64,000 nucleotides of DNA, from NCBI RefSeq assembly GCF_003429105.1, contig NZ_QVTD01000003.1, positions 1,116,001-1,180,000 on the forward strand, given 5' to 3'. Below, one piece after another: positions 55,845 through 64,000 of the stretch. A program made the translations under genes and the position numbers. This DNA is from Peribacillus glennii. GTDB taxonomy: Bacteria; Bacillota; Bacilli; Bacillales; DSM-1321. A model generated the notes under the pieces. The model was given only the letters and a program-made list of their open reading frames with translations, made no database searches and was not told the DNA's origin. Every line of letters begins with the position of its first letter. The first letter of the stretch is position 1.

Positions 55845-56075
55845 ATGAAACGGTTATTAGCTTTTCTGATACTTTTTATACCTGGAGCCCTTGCTGCATA
55901 TGGGATTAAAATCATGAGGGATATGCTTTTTGGCATTTCGCAGTTTCCTTATCCCGCCCTCTGGGTGCAGTTCTTAGCCGGGCTTGTCCTTTGTGTAGGC
56001 GGTATCGGTTTTATCGCCGGGTTTGTCCTTCACCGGGACCGAAAGAAAAATAAAGTCCAGAATAGATTTAAATAG
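55845..56075 (+). CDS. yqzF: Small membrane protein YqzF (DUF2627)
   Basis: A 76-residue DUF2627 protein with two hydrophobic segments (about 4-24 and 42-64) and a basic C-terminal tail. The first segment carries the conserved FIPGALAAYGIKIMRD. Its position divergent from bkdR is conserved in Bacillus. The function is unknown. Confidence 0.9.
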   Translation: MKRLLAFLILFIPGALAAYGIKIMRDMLFGISQFPYPALWVQFLAGLVLCVGGIGFIAGFVLHRDRKKNKVQNRFK

Positions 56076-56076
56076 T

Positions 56077-56108
56077 AAAAGGCCCGTGAGTCATACACGG
56101 ACCTTTTT
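56077..56108. terminator. Terminator between yqzF and the FapA-like gene
   Basis: AAAAGG-C-CCGTG pairs with CACGG-A-CCTTTT and T follows, two bases after the yqzF stop. It can serve the converging gene too. Confidence 0.85.
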
Positions 56109-56136
56109 ACTTTATATTCAACTTTTAGCATCCCTA

Positions 56137-57717
56137 TCAGTATTCGAAATGGATAAGATTATTTTCGGCAAAAAAGGTTCCTTTTGTGGTTTTGTCCAAT
56201 CTTTTTTCCATGTTTTTTATTTGGAGAGTGGTTTCGGGAAAAGCCATTAGGCCGATGATGACTTCACCCTCCCCTCTTGTGTCAAGCAAGTCCATTATTG
56301 ATATCCGTCGATGATCCATGCTTGCAATCTCAGCAATAGCGAGGTATAAATTATCTCCGGCCTTAGAAAATTCGGTTTTCTGGATTTCAGTTAAATCATG
56401 CGGGTATGACTCGAAAACATCCAGCTTCCTTTGTAACCCTTCAGCCTCTTGAACTTTTGACTTATATTCAAGCAGAAGCCTGTTCAATTCCTCTTTTAAT
56501 TGATCTCGGTCGAAACCTCCCACGGACACAGACGTTTTTCTTTCCACCCTGTTGCCGATTACAGCCGCCTTTACTTTGCCTATGGCCTCGATGGTCCCGC
56601 CGATCAGTTTTCCTTTTTGCTCATCAGTAATAATATGTTTTCCCTTCAGGCGGCTTCCAAGTGAATAGTAACCAATGTGGATGCTTTCGCCCGCTTCCAG
56701 GATGCTCTCATTGGCATGCTTGATAAAAATGTTTTTCCCGGCTTTGATCACGGATTTGTTTTTTCCAAATATGCCGCCTTTTATGAAAACATCCCCATGT
56801 TGTGACTCAATTTTTTCAATGTTGCTGACCCCAAGTTCACTTAAAATGGATAAATCATTACTCGCCCATACGGAAAACCCGTCCATAACTGTCCCTGTTA
56901 CAGTTATGGAACCGTTAAATTGGACATTTCCTGTTTCGACTCCTACATCGCCATCAATCAACAGATGATTCCCGACAGCAATTTTGCCCCCCTGGAATTC
57001 CACAACGCCGTCGATAAGGGCCCTTAAAACGACCTTTCCATCTTCCTCGTATTCACCCACAGTTTTGCGGTCATATATTAGTTTTTTATTTTTTCCTGCA
57101 GGGGCCATAACATATTGTCCTGTGATTGTCTTGCCGGGTATCCCGGCAGTAAGTGGGATTTTTTCCCCCAGCCAGTCTCCTTTTTTCACTTCATCGAGAA
57201 AATTCATGTCATAATAGTCAGCCTTTCCATCTTCCCTGATGGCAGGTTTCCGCTCCGACCGCTTATAGTACGCAACCACTGCATCCCTGCCTTGTATCGG
57301 AGTTGTGCCCTGGGCAATGATGATTTCCTCTGCGGCACAAAGGCCATGTTGAATGGCATCGATCCGGATTCCCTCTGTAATCCCGAATGTGTTCAATTGA
57401 TCCAGAATAATCGTTACATAGTGGTTATATTGCTGTCTAACATCCTCTTCTTTGGCATTGATTTTGATTGCAGCTTTCATTTTATCATCGGAAACCGACC
57501 ATTCAATTTCAGGTTTTAGGTCACCAATCTCAACCCTGGAACTATTGGCAAGATGTGTAGCATCTTTTAATTCTTTAAATTTTGTAAGGTTGATCCTGGG
57601 GTTGCTGGACAATAGCCTGTTCATGGAAAGCAGCGGAAACCCCTTTTTATTCACCGTTATGTATACCGAATTGTATTCCTCTTCCAATAGGAAAAATTCA
57701 TTTTCCTCAATAATCAT
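56137..57717 (-). CDS. FapA family protein (DUF342)
   Basis: A 526-residue protein of the FapA/DUF342 family. The middle part (about 190-400) is a run of short hydrophobic repeats (IDGDVGVETGNVQFNGSITV, GDVFIKGGIFGKNKSVIKAG, ANESILEAGESIHIG), the sign of a right-handed beta-helix, followed by a coiled-coil region (about 405-470) and a C-terminal cap. Such proteins are cytoplasmic and linked to polymer or envelope assembly in some bacteria, but no function is certain. It is transcribed alone and is absent from this place in B. subtilis. Confidence 0.8.
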   Translation of the reverse strand: MIIEENEFFLLEEEYNSVYITVNKKGFPLLSMNRLLSSNPRINLTKFKELKDATHLANSSRVEIGDLKPEIEWSVSDDKMKAAIKINAKEEDVRQQYNHYVTIILDQLNTFGITEGIRIDAIQHGLCAAEEIIIAQGTTPIQGRDAVVAYYKRSERKPAIREDGKADYYDMNFLDEVKKGDWLGEKIPLTAGIPGKTITGQYVMAPAGKNKKLIYDRKTVGEYEEDGKVVLRALIDGVVEFQGGKIAVGNHLLIDGDVGVETGNVQFNGSITVTGTVMDGFSVWASNDLSILSELGVSNIEKIESQHGDVFIKGGIFGKNKSVIKAGKNIFIKHANESILEAGESIHIGYYSLGSRLKGKHIITDEQKGKLIGGTIEAIGKVKAAVIGNRVERKTSVSVGGFDRDQLKEELNRLLLEYKSKVQEAEGLQRKLDVFESYPHDLTEIQKTEFSKAGDNLYLAIAEIASMDHRRISIMDLLDTRGEGEVIIGLMAFPETTLQIKNMEKRLDKTTKGTFFAENNLIHFEY

Positions 57718-58259
57718 GAATTTTCCTCTCCCTTAAAGAAAAATCTGGCAGATATATCCTATATATTATAAAACAAGAAACAAAATATAAAAATAACAAA
57801 TATAGCGTTTACATTGCTGCCCATATAGAAAAGCGCAAGCATCCTGTTATAAGGAACGCGGACTATATATGCGCGTCCTGGGGCAAACGTTGACGTGAGC
57901 ACCGCACAAAAATTTTGATTTTTTGTGTGTTATCCTGTGCAAGTCGATCAGTATAAAGGGGCTCTTCACAGCAGAGTCTAGCAGCACCGTGGACTAAAAT
58001 CCGTCACGACCTGTGACGGAAACTGACGTCACCATATCCCTGCGGCAGCCCGGAGAGGGGTTATTTATGGCCTCGACGCCGACTAACCCCCACGTCCTAC
58101 GGCAACCTCGGCACTAGTACATACATGTATGTCGGAGCTAGACATCGAGCATGTTAAATGTGAAGACGGATTCTCCCCCGGCCTCATGGTAGCAAGACAA
58201 AGGGATTTGGCACACTTAGTCAGGCTCTGACTTGTGGCAGTTAAGAAAGTGCTTTCTGC
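57718..58259. other. Gene-free region upstream of the FapA-like gene
   Basis: This gap of about 540 bases has no convincing gene. Most of it is the degraded repeat described separately. It also contains an 8-bp perfect hairpin TCCGTCAC/GTGACGGA (58000-58020) and the palindrome ACATACATGTATGT near 58122. Confidence 0.6.
57825..58144. repeat. Degraded long copy of the bcr1-like repeat
   Basis: It begins TAGAAAAGCGCAAGC, has GGAGAGGGGTTATTTATGGCC inside and ends GGAGCTAGACAT, in parallel with the element at 19008-19129 (TTAGAAAAGCGGAAGC, GGAGAGGGGTGACTTATGACC, GTAGCTAGACAC). Some 200 extra bases in the middle show it is a composite or a decayed relative. Confidence 0.6.
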
Positions 58260-58292
58260 AAAAAAAAAAGACCCCATGATGTCCTGAGGCCT
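58260..58292 (-). terminator. Terminator of spo0A
   Basis: On the minus strand AGGCCTCA pairs with TGGGGTCT (two wobble pairs) around eight bases and is followed by T9, about 35 bases after the spo0A stop. Confidence 0.85.
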
Positions 58293-58326
58293 TCTGAATT
58301 CCTTTTATCCACTGCTTCTAACCGTT

Positions 58327-59121
58327 TCAAGAAGCCTTGTGTTCCAGTCTTAATTTATCTGCGACCATTGCGATAAATTCGGAATTTGTGGGCTTTGCCT
58401 TGGACATGCTTACGGTATAGCCGAATAAGGATGAGATCGATTCAATATTGCCGCGGCTCCATGCGACTTCAATGGCGTGCCGGATTGCCCGTTCAACGCG
58501 GCTGGCGGTTGTATTGTATTTTTTTGCGATATCGGGGTAAAGGACTTTCGTAATCGAACCGAGCAGTTCAATATCGTTGTAAACCATGGAGATGGCCTCG
58601 CGTAAGTACAGATATCCTTTAATATGTGCAGGGACACCGATTTCATGGATGATGCTTGTAATGCTGGCACTTAAATTCTTTGGCTTTGAATCCTGCTGGC
58701 TTGTTCGGTAACTGTATGGAGGCTGCTTTTTCAAAACATTATTGGTTTTGCGGCTGACCTGGCGAATATGGCCGGCAAGGTTTTCCATATCAAACGGTTT
58801 TAGGATAAAATAGGAAGCGCCTAAATCTACCGCTTTCTTGGTTACATCTTCCTGGCCGAAGGCAGTTAACATTATCACATTCGGAACCTTCGCGAGCTTA
58901 GATTCCCTTATTTTTTCCAGCACCGCAAGGCCGTCCAGGTGCGGCATGATAATATCCAGAATCAAGACGTCAGGATCTGCCGTTTCCAACAAATTCAAAC
59001 AATCCTGCCCATTGTGGGCTACGCCGATGACCTCCATATCATCCTGCCTTGAAATATACTCTTCCAGCAAGGAAACGAGCTCTCTATTATCATCCACCAC
59101 GCAAACTTTTATTTTATTCAC
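58327..59121 (-). CDS. spo0A: Sporulation master regulator Spo0A
   Basis: The response regulator at the end of the phosphorelay. The receiver domain shows Asp10/Asp11, the phosphorylated Asp56, Thr86 and Lys108; a linker follows; the C-terminal DNA-binding domain from about 140 is almost identical to B. subtilis ([36 protein letters not shown]). I start at the GTG at 59121, nine bases after GGAGG, giving 264 residues. It lies directly downstream of spoIVB, the universal Bacillus order. Confidence 0.97.
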   Translation of the reverse strand: MNKIKVCVVDDNRELVSLLEEYISRQDDMEVIGVAHNGQDCLNLLETADPDVLILDIIMPHLDGLAVLEKIRESKLAKVPNVIMLTAFGQEDVTKKAVDLGASYFILKPFDMENLAGHIRQVSRKTNNVLKKQPPYSYRTSQQDSKPKNLSASITSIIHEIGVPAHIKGYLYLREAISMVYNDIELLGSITKVLYPDIAKKYNTTASRVERAIRHAIEVAWSRGNIESISSLFGYTVSMSKAKPTNSEFIAMVADKLRLEHKAS

Positions 59122-59186
59122 CCTTGATTTCCTCCTCAATTACAATAGTCCTTTTTTCTAATTTTCTAAATTCTATTGTAATTGAA

Positions 59187-59216
59187 CTTTTCGACAATGG
59201 GAATGAAAATCCCTTT
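59187..59216 (-). promoter_or_regulatory. Likely sigma-H promoter and 0A box of spo0A
   Basis: On the minus strand AAAGGGATT and GTCGAAAAG are separated by 12 bp and resemble the sigma-H elements. The -10 overlaps a perfect 0A box, TGTCGAA (59190-59196). This fits the sporulation promoter Ps of spo0A with autoregulation. Confidence 0.5.
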
Positions 59217-59302
59217 AATTTTAAAAAAATAATACAAAATCGTCTTTATTCTCTGATTAACTCTTGTTTTCGACTATTTTCGATAATACGACATAATCCG
59301 TT

Positions 59303-59346
59303 TGTCGAATATTCTGCTTTATATAGTTTATCACAAACGTTAGTAA
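59303..59346 (-). promoter_or_regulatory. Likely vegetative promoter and 0A box of spo0A
   Basis: TTACTA and TATAAA are separated by 17 bp on the minus strand (59318-59346). A perfect 0A box lies just downstream at 59303-59309, and two near matches follow at 59285-59300. Spo0A bound there would repress this promoter, as at Pv in B. subtilis. Confidence 0.55.
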
Positions 59347-59396
59347 CAAAATATGGGGCACGTCACTGAAAATAAAAAAAGCGATTGAAATAAAAA

Positions 59397-59473
59397 GGGG
59401 CTCACCCCCTAACCTTACATCTGTTTCTGAAATAATTCAGATCTTGATGTAAAATTTCTATGGGTTGAGCCCC
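59397..59473 (-). terminator. Nested three-stem terminator of spoIVB
   Basis: Three inverted repeats lie inside one another: GGGGCTCA/TGAGCCCC (59397-59404 and 59466-59473), TTACATC/GATGTAA (59415-59421 and 59446-59452) and TCTGAA/TTCAGA (59426-59431 and 59436-59441). On the minus strand TTTTTATTT follows. It starts ten bases after spoIVB. Confidence 0.8.
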
Positions 59474-59483
59474 CTTAGACCGT

Positions 59484-60776
59484 TCAACTTGCTTTCGGAT
59501 CGCTGTTAGTCTTTTCGTATATATTGATCCCTGCTTCGTTCAGCATCCACTCTATGTGGACCCCGTAGCCGCTTGTCGGATCATTTACAAACACGTGGGT
59601 TACTGCCCCGATTAATTTTCCATTTTGGATGATTGGGCTGCCGCTCATCCCCTGGACAATTCCGCCAGTTTTTGCAAGCAGCTCCTTATCTGTCACTTTT
59701 AACACCATACCTTTTGTTGCCGGAAATTTCTGCGGGATTGTACTGATAATCTCGACATCAAATTCCTCTACCTCTGACCCATTCACAACCGTAAGGATTT
59801 TGGCAGGGCCATCCTTTACTTCATGCGATAATGTAATTGGAATCGGCTCATCCGCAACTCCATTATTTACGCTTTGGTTCAATTTCCCAAATATACCAAA
59901 TGGGCTGTTCCGGTTTATATTGCCAATAATTTGTCTATTTGACGAGAACCGGGCAAGTTTTTCACCCGGGTCTCCATTGCTTCCTTTTTCAATGGATGTG
60001 ACTGTCGAACGGACGATATGGCCGTCCTTTACAACGATAGGCTTTTTCGTGTCCATATCGGATATGACATGGCCGAGAGCCCCGTACTTTTTTGTCCCTG
60101 GATCGAAAAAGGTCATCGTCCCAATCCCAGCTGCTGAATCACGGATGTACAGTCCCAGCTTGTACGCACCTTCATTCTTATCCTTTAAAGGTGTAAGCGT
60201 TGTTTTCATCGTCTGTTTTTCACGGTTTATCACCAGTTGCAGCGGTTTTCCACTTTCTCCTGCTGCCTGGACAAAAGGAGTGACATCTGACATTTTTTTA
60301 ATTGTTTGGTTGTTGATTTTTGTAATGATGTCGCCAACCTGGATGTCGGCGATTTCTCCCGGTGATTTTTTTCCTTTAGGCGTATCAACTAAATGATGGC
60401 CTACAACAAGTACGCCTAATGTATTGAGCTTTACCCCGATCGATTGTCCCCCAGGTATTACCTTGAAATCCTTAATGACTTCGACATCCACCTTCTTGGT
60501 AGGCAATCCTGCAAACTCAAGAAGAAGTTCATTTGTACCCGGTTTTTCTGCTTTTACCGTAACCCCATCCCCTGCTTTATCCAGGGTTGCCCCTGACTCT
60601 GCCGTAATCACTCTTGCCGTTACAGGCATCGTAGAGGGCAAGCGGTAATGCTCACCTTCAAACAGGACCACTTTCTTAGGGATTGACATATATTCACTTA
60701 ATGGCTGGTATAACCCTAATGCTATTAGCGAAACAAGGAGGATTCCACCGATTATTCTGTTTATCCATAGCTTCAT
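59484..60776 (-). CDS. spoIVB: Sporulation serine peptidase SpoIVB
   Basis: The forespore peptidase that signals pro-sigma-K processing by cutting SpoIVFA. It has an N-terminal membrane anchor (about 5-25), a PDZ domain in the middle ([20 protein letters not shown] to the DIITKINNQ region) and an S55 peptidase domain with the catalytic Ser in GMSGSPI. The start is the ATG at 60776 behind GAGGAGAG; a TTG one codon before is possible. It lies between recN and spo0A. Confidence 0.96.
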   Translation of the reverse strand: MKLWINRIIGGILLVSLIALGLYQPLSEYMSIPKKVVLFEGEHYRLPSTMPVTARVITAESGATLDKAGDGVTVKAEKPGTNELLLEFAGLPTKKVDVEVIKDFKVIPGGQSIGVKLNTLGVLVVGHHLVDTPKGKKSPGEIADIQVGDIITKINNQTIKKMSDVTPFVQAAGESGKPLQLVINREKQTMKTTLTPLKDKNEGAYKLGLYIRDSAAGIGTMTFFDPGTKKYGALGHVISDMDTKKPIVVKDGHIVRSTVTSIEKGSNGDPGEKLARFSSNRQIIGNINRNSPFGIFGKLNQSVNNGVADEPIPITLSHEVKDGPAKILTVVNGSEVEEFDVEIISTIPQKFPATKGMVLKVTDKELLAKTGGIVQGMSGSPIIQNGKLIGAVTHVFVNDPTSGYGVHIEWMLNEAGINIYEKTNSDPKAS

Positions 60777-60818
60777 CAATTCACTCTCCTCGCTTCTATC
60801 TAAGTTCCCCTGCTTTAT

Positions 60819-60839
60819 GGCTACACTTTTAATGTAGCC
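60819..60839. promoter_or_regulatory. Small inverted repeat in the spoIVB leader
   Basis: GGCTACA and TGTAGCC form a perfect 7-bp inverted repeat around seven bases, 45 bases ahead of spoIVB. It may be an operator or a leader hairpin. I could not place the expected sigma-F/G promoter with confidence. Confidence 0.3.
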
Positions 60840-60873
60840 TTGATAGCTTTCATTTATAACTTTGCGGCAAAAT

Positions 60874-60901
60874 AAAAGCTATCCAAAAACGGATAGCTTT
60901 T
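60874..60901 (-). terminator. Terminator of recN
   Basis: An 11-bp perfect inverted repeat (AAAAGCTATCC and its complement) with a six-base loop lies 60 bases after recN; TTTTATTTT follows on the minus strand. Confidence 0.85.
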
Positions 60902-60963
60902 CATCGAATCAATTTTTATATAAGATTTTTTCCCTTACGGGCATGTCAAAAAATCAGTAATGA

Positions 60964-62679
60964 TCATTTCGCCTCTTTTAATTGTTCAGCCTGTTGAATC
61001 AACTCTTTTGCATGCTTTTTAGTTAGGTCCGTTATTTCCACCCCTGAGATCATCCTGCCGATTTCTTTAACCTTTTCGTCATTTCCAAGGGGCAGGACAG
61101 ACGTTTTCGTCCGCCCGCTCTGGATTTTTTTAGCGATAAATAAGTGAGTGTCAGCCATTGCCGCCACTTGTGGCAGGTGTGAAATGCACAGGACCTGTGA
61201 ACCGACAGCCACTTTATAGATTTTTTCGGCTATTGCCTGTGCAACCCTGCCACTGACACCAGTATCCACTTCGTCAAAAATAATGGAAGTGACTCCTTGA
61301 TGCTTAGAGAAAATGCTTTTTAACGCGAGCATGATCCTCGACAGCTCACCACCTGAGGCGATTTTCGAAAGCGGTTTTAAGGGTTCTCCGGGGTTCGTTG
61401 AAATATAAAACTCAAGTTCATCCAATCCTCCAGGGAGAACACCTGCTTCATGGGCTGGATCAAATGAATATGCGGTTTTATGGAAATGTACTTCAAACAC
61501 TGTTTTCTCCATATAAAGCTCTTTCAGTTCCTGATGGATTTTTTTCGTCAATTGTTTTGCGAATTTTATCCTGAGATCCGAAAGATTTTTTGCTTCCACC
61601 AACAGATCCGCCTTAATTGATTTCAGTTCTCCTTCAAGTTTGGCAATATGGGTTTCACGGTTAAGGATCGTTTCGATTTCTTCTTCAATGGCAGCGCCGT
61701 ATTCGACGATTTCTTCGATAGTTTTGCCATATTTCCTCTTAAGCTGATTGATTTCATTCAGCCTGTTTTCAATGAAATCGAGGCGCTCTGGATCATATTC
61801 CAGTACATCAAGCTGATCCCTTATGCCAGCTGCAGCATCCTCTAAATTATAGTAACTGTTGGCCACTGCTTCAGAAAGCTGTTGGATAGAATCATCAATA
61901 CCTGCTGCTTCCTCCATGTTATTCATGGCGACCGATAGCCAGTCAAGCCCCCGTTGTTCTTCACGGAGGGCCTGATAAGCCGTTTGAAGTGCCTCATGAA
62001 TCTTTTCAAAATTATTGATTTTCTTTCTTTCCTCTGAAAGTTGTTCATCTTCCTGAAGCTTAAGGTCCGCCTTTTGGATTTCTTCATGCTGGAACTGGAT
62101 CAAATCGAGGCGGTGCACCATTTGCTGTTCATTTTGGCTAAGCTTCTTAAGTTGTTTGGCAGCTGCATCATATTGCTTATACAGTTTTTCATATTCCTTA
62201 ATAGCTTCCGCAAGTTTTCTTCCGCCAAACTGGTCCAACAGAGGAATATGTAGCCTCTCATCCATTAATTCCTGATGTTCATGCTGGCCGTGGATATCAA
62301 TCAGGGTACGGCCGATTTCACGAAGGACCGCGATAGTCACCAGCTTGCCATTAATCCGGCAAACACTCTTTCCTGAAGCTGACATTTCACGGCGCAGGAC
62401 AATCATTCCATCGCTCGCATCTATGCCAAATTCCGCAACTTTGGAAAAAACCGGGTGTTGCTCTTCATCCAATTGAAATAATCCTTCTATTTCCGCCTTC
62501 GATTCGCCATGCCGCACGAATTCGGCAGATCCTCTTGCGCCGACAAGCAAATGGATGGCGTCAATAATAATGGATTTGCCGGCGCCCGTTTCCCCAGTCA
62601 ATACAGTTAAACCCTTTTCAAGTGAAATCGAAAGGGCCTCAATGATTGCAAAATTTTTGATAGATAGTTCCATTAACAA
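60964..62679 (-). CDS. recN: DNA repair protein RecN
   Basis: An SMC-like ATPase recruited early to double-strand breaks. 571 residues: Walker A GETGAGKS (29-36), two long coiled-coil arms (about 155-370), and the C-terminal signature LSRIMLALKS plus Walker B IIFDEVDTGVSG. The start is a TTG at 62679, seven bases after GAGGTGA, which aligns with the B. subtilis N-terminus; the ATG two codons later is the alternative. It follows ahrC by about 20 bases. Confidence 0.96.
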   Translation of the reverse strand: MLMELSIKNFAIIEALSISLEKGLTVLTGETGAGKSIIIDAIHLLVGARGSAEFVRHGESKAEIEGLFQLDEEQHPVFSKVAEFGIDASDGMIVLRREMSASGKSVCRINGKLVTIAVLREIGRTLIDIHGQHEHQELMDERLHIPLLDQFGGRKLAEAIKEYEKLYKQYDAAAKQLKKLSQNEQQMVHRLDLIQFQHEEIQKADLKLQEDEQLSEERKKINNFEKIHEALQTAYQALREEQRGLDWLSVAMNNMEEAAGIDDSIQQLSEAVANSYYNLEDAAAGIRDQLDVLEYDPERLDFIENRLNEINQLKRKYGKTIEEIVEYGAAIEEEIETILNRETHIAKLEGELKSIKADLLVEAKNLSDLRIKFAKQLTKKIHQELKELYMEKTVFEVHFHKTAYSFDPAHEAGVLPGGLDELEFYISTNPGEPLKPLSKIASGGELSRIMLALKSIFSKHQGVTSIIFDEVDTGVSGRVAQAIAEKIYKVAVGSQVLCISHLPQVAAMADTHLFIAKKIQSGRTKTSVLPLGNDEKVKEIGRMISGVEITDLTKKHAKELIQQAEQLKEAK

Positions 62680-62700
62680 GCTCAAATCACCTCTCCCAAA

Positions 62701-63150
62701 TTAGAGCATGTCCAAAAATTTATTGGAAATCGTCTCCGCATCTTCTGCGCTCCGGCAAATGATTAAGCACGTGTCATCCCCGCAAATTGTACCCAGAATT
62801 TCGTCCCATTCGAGATTATCTATCAGGATCCCGATTGCGTTCGCATTCCCGGGGAGGGCTTTCATTACAAGCAAATTGTTTGCCGAATCGATCCGTACAA
62901 ATGCGTCCAATAGCAGCCTTCTAAGCTTTTGCAGAGGATTGAATCTCTGGTCCGCAGGCAAGCTGTATTTATAACGGCCATCCATTAACGGTACCTTAAC
63001 AAGATGCAACTCTTTAATATCTCTGGATACGGTTGCTTGGGTAACGTTGAACCCTGCGTTTTTTAATTCATCAACGAGGTCATCCTGGGTTTCTATGTCA
63101 TTGTTAGCGATGATCTCCCGAATCTTTATGTGTCGCTGTCCTTTATTCAT
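62701..63150 (-). CDS. ahrC: Arginine repressor AhrC/ArgR
   Basis: The hexameric regulator that represses arginine synthesis and activates its breakdown when arginine is bound. The 149-residue protein has an N-terminal winged helix ([18 protein letters not shown]) and a C-terminal arginine-binding and oligomerisation domain ([14 protein letters not shown]). It is the first gene of ahrC-recN. Confidence 0.96.
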   Translation of the reverse strand: MNKGQRHIKIREIIANNDIETQDDLVDELKNAGFNVTQATVSRDIKELHLVKVPLMDGRYKYSLPADQRFNPLQKLRRLLLDAFVRIDSANNLLVMKALPGNANAIGILIDNLEWDEILGTICGDDTCLIICRSAEDAETISNKFLDML

Positions 63151-63344
63151 CTAAAAAATGCACCTCTCGAGAAATTGTCGGCACTTGGTATTAGGCTTTA
63201 TACAAGTAATGTTAGCGGATTTACGGCGAATTGTACATTAATTTTCTTTCATTTCCTGTTAATTGTACATAATTTGCCTTACATTGTAGAATTTCCTTTT
63301 GAGTTCGGTTTCATTCCGCATTTCTGTATCAAAGTTAAGAAGAA
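63151..63344. other. tlyA-ahrC intergenic region with direct repeats
   Basis: No gene. Two copies of AATTGTACAT lie at 63229-63238 and 63261-63270, 32 bases apart (three helical turns). They are in the ahrC leader and could be a regulator site. The known ARG box consensus is not evident. Confidence 0.4.
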
Positions 63345-63384
63345 AAGGCTCCCTAGAGCCGCTTTATGCTGCTTTAGGAGCCTT
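63345..63384 (-). terminator. Terminator at the end of tlyA
   Basis: On the minus strand AAGGCTCCTA pairs with TAGGGAGCCTT (one bulge) and TTTTCTT follows. The left arm overlaps the tlyA stop codon. Confidence 0.8.
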
Positions 63385-64000
63385 CATTTTCTTCCGTGGT
63401 TTTTGATTTTTTCAGTTCCAGGTGAGCCTGGCCCACAATGTTTTGAACGGAATTTGCAAGCCTGTTTTCCCCTTGTTCCTTGCCGCCTTCCCAGTGCAGG
63501 TGCAACAGGAACTCAATATTTCCGTCTCCACCAGTAATCGGGGAAAAAGAAGCATCTTGTACATCGTATCCTTGCTCCAGCGCAAAGGCGATAATCTTGT
63601 CAAGAACCTCCGCATGGATCTTTGGTTCACGAACAATTCCCTTTTTGCCAACCTGCTCCTTGCCAGCTTCAAATTGCGGTTTGACGAGCGCCACTATGTC
63701 ACTGTGCGGAACAAGCAAGGTTTTCAACACAGGAAGGATTAGTTTCAGTGAAATGAAAGAGACATCAATGCTTGCAAAATTGGGCAGTTCCCCTTCCAGG
63801 TTCTCCGGGGTGACATACCGGAAATTGGTTCTTTCCATAACTTGCACCCGCTCGTCCTGCCTAAGCTTCCAGGCAAGCTGGTTATAGCCAACGTCAAGGG
63901 CATAGGACATTTTCGCGCCGTTTTGCAACGCACAATCGGTGAAGCCCCCCGTAGAAGCCCCAATATCCATTAACACCTTATTCTCTATGTCCAGGTCAAA
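63374..64000 (-). CDS. tlyA: TlyA family rRNA 2'-O-methyltransferase (5' part outside the window)
   Basis: The C-terminal 208 residues of a TlyA/YqxC protein, a SAM-dependent RNA ribose methyltransferase of the FtsJ fold. The SAM motif VLMDIGASTGGFTDCAL is at the start of the visible part, followed by LPNFASIDVSFISL, ALVKPQFEAG and the acidic end. The N-terminal S4 RNA-binding domain lies beyond 64000, since the frame is open to the edge (FDLDIENKV). Position upstream of ahrC-recN is that of B. subtilis yqxC. Confidence 0.93.
   Translation of the reverse strand, partial: FDLDIENKVLMDIGASTGGFTDCALQNGAKMSYALDVGYNQLAWKLRQDERVQVMERTNFRYVTPENLEGELPNFASIDVSFISLKLILPVLKTLLVPHSDIVALVKPQFEAGKEQVGKKGIVREPKIHAEVLDKIIAFALEQGYDVQDASFSPITGGDGNIEFLLHLHWEGGKEQGENRLANSVQNIVGQAHLELKKSKTTEENEGS

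Noticed and set aside
58083-58277. A 64-codon frame upstream of the spo0A terminator
   Set aside because: Low-complexity product with no ribosome site, lying within the repeat-derived gap.
1-64000. CRISPR arrays, tRNA or rRNA genes, insertion sequences, toxin-antitoxin or phage-defence islands
   Set aside because: None was visible on reading both strands; repeats found are short, dispersed and non-coding.

Overview
The window is a stretch of the main chromosome of an endospore-forming member of the Bacillaceae (a Bacillus-like Firmicute, not B. subtilis itself). The evidence is the sporulation set (sigF-spoIIAB-spoIIAA, dacF, spoIIM, mciZ, spo0A, spoIVB), the strong AGGAGG-type ribosome binding sites, frequent TTG/GTG starts, T-box and LexA/Cheo-type control elements, and a gene order that follows the yqx/yqk/yqj/bkd region of B. 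subtilis almost gene for gene. No prophage, transposase, CRISPR array, tRNA or rRNA gene was seen. Almost all genes lie on the minus strand.

Layout. 1-4.6 kb: purine/xanthine-type permease, then the forespore sigma operon spoIIAA-spoIIAB-sigF with a sigma-H promoter, and dacF. 4.8-8.8 kb: a small VOC protein and the nucleoside catabolic genes pdp, pupG, deoB. 9.1-11.8 kb: xerD, yqzK, fur, spoIIM. 11.9-19 kb: small yqk genes (acetyltransferase, EndoQ-type nuclease, nudF, mciZ, aldo/keto reductase, yqkE, yqkD, yqkB, CDGSH protein, YolD-like). 19.3-26 kb: SOS-controlled Y-family polymerase, lipoprotein, yqjQ, yqjP, proline T-box with proI, namA. 26-35 kb: rnz, amidase, zwf, gnd, polY1, a T/M20-type peptidase. 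35-45 kb: a carboxyltransferase, methylmalonyl-CoA epimerase, Prli42, a broken L,D-transpeptidase gene, yqjA, brxB, and meaB with both methylmalonyl-CoA mutase subunits. 45-56 kb: the branched-chain keto acid operon (bcd-buk-lpdV-bkdAA-bkdAB-bkdB, with ptb in ruins) behind a sigma-54 promoter and bkdR. 56-64 kb: yqzF, a FapA-family protein, spo0A, spoIVB, recN, ahrC and the start-truncated tlyA.

How it works together. The bkd operon turns valine, isoleucine and leucine into branched acyl-CoAs and propionyl-CoA. The neighbouring carboxyltransferase, epimerase and mutase/MeaB genes would carry propionyl-CoA to succinyl-CoA. The DNA repair theme is also strong (EndoQ, NudF, two Y-family polymerases, RecN, XerD).

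The most informative departures from textbook synteny are two pseudogenes (yqjB-like L,D-transpeptidase and ptb), several degraded interspersed repeats (one splits the polY2-yolD pair), a 24-bp perfect palindrome that is both the end of sigF and its terminator, a BkdR-type palindrome overlapping the end of bkdR, and a longer than usual MciZ. I did not find a clearly undescribed multi-gene system; the region is mostly conserved core chromosome.
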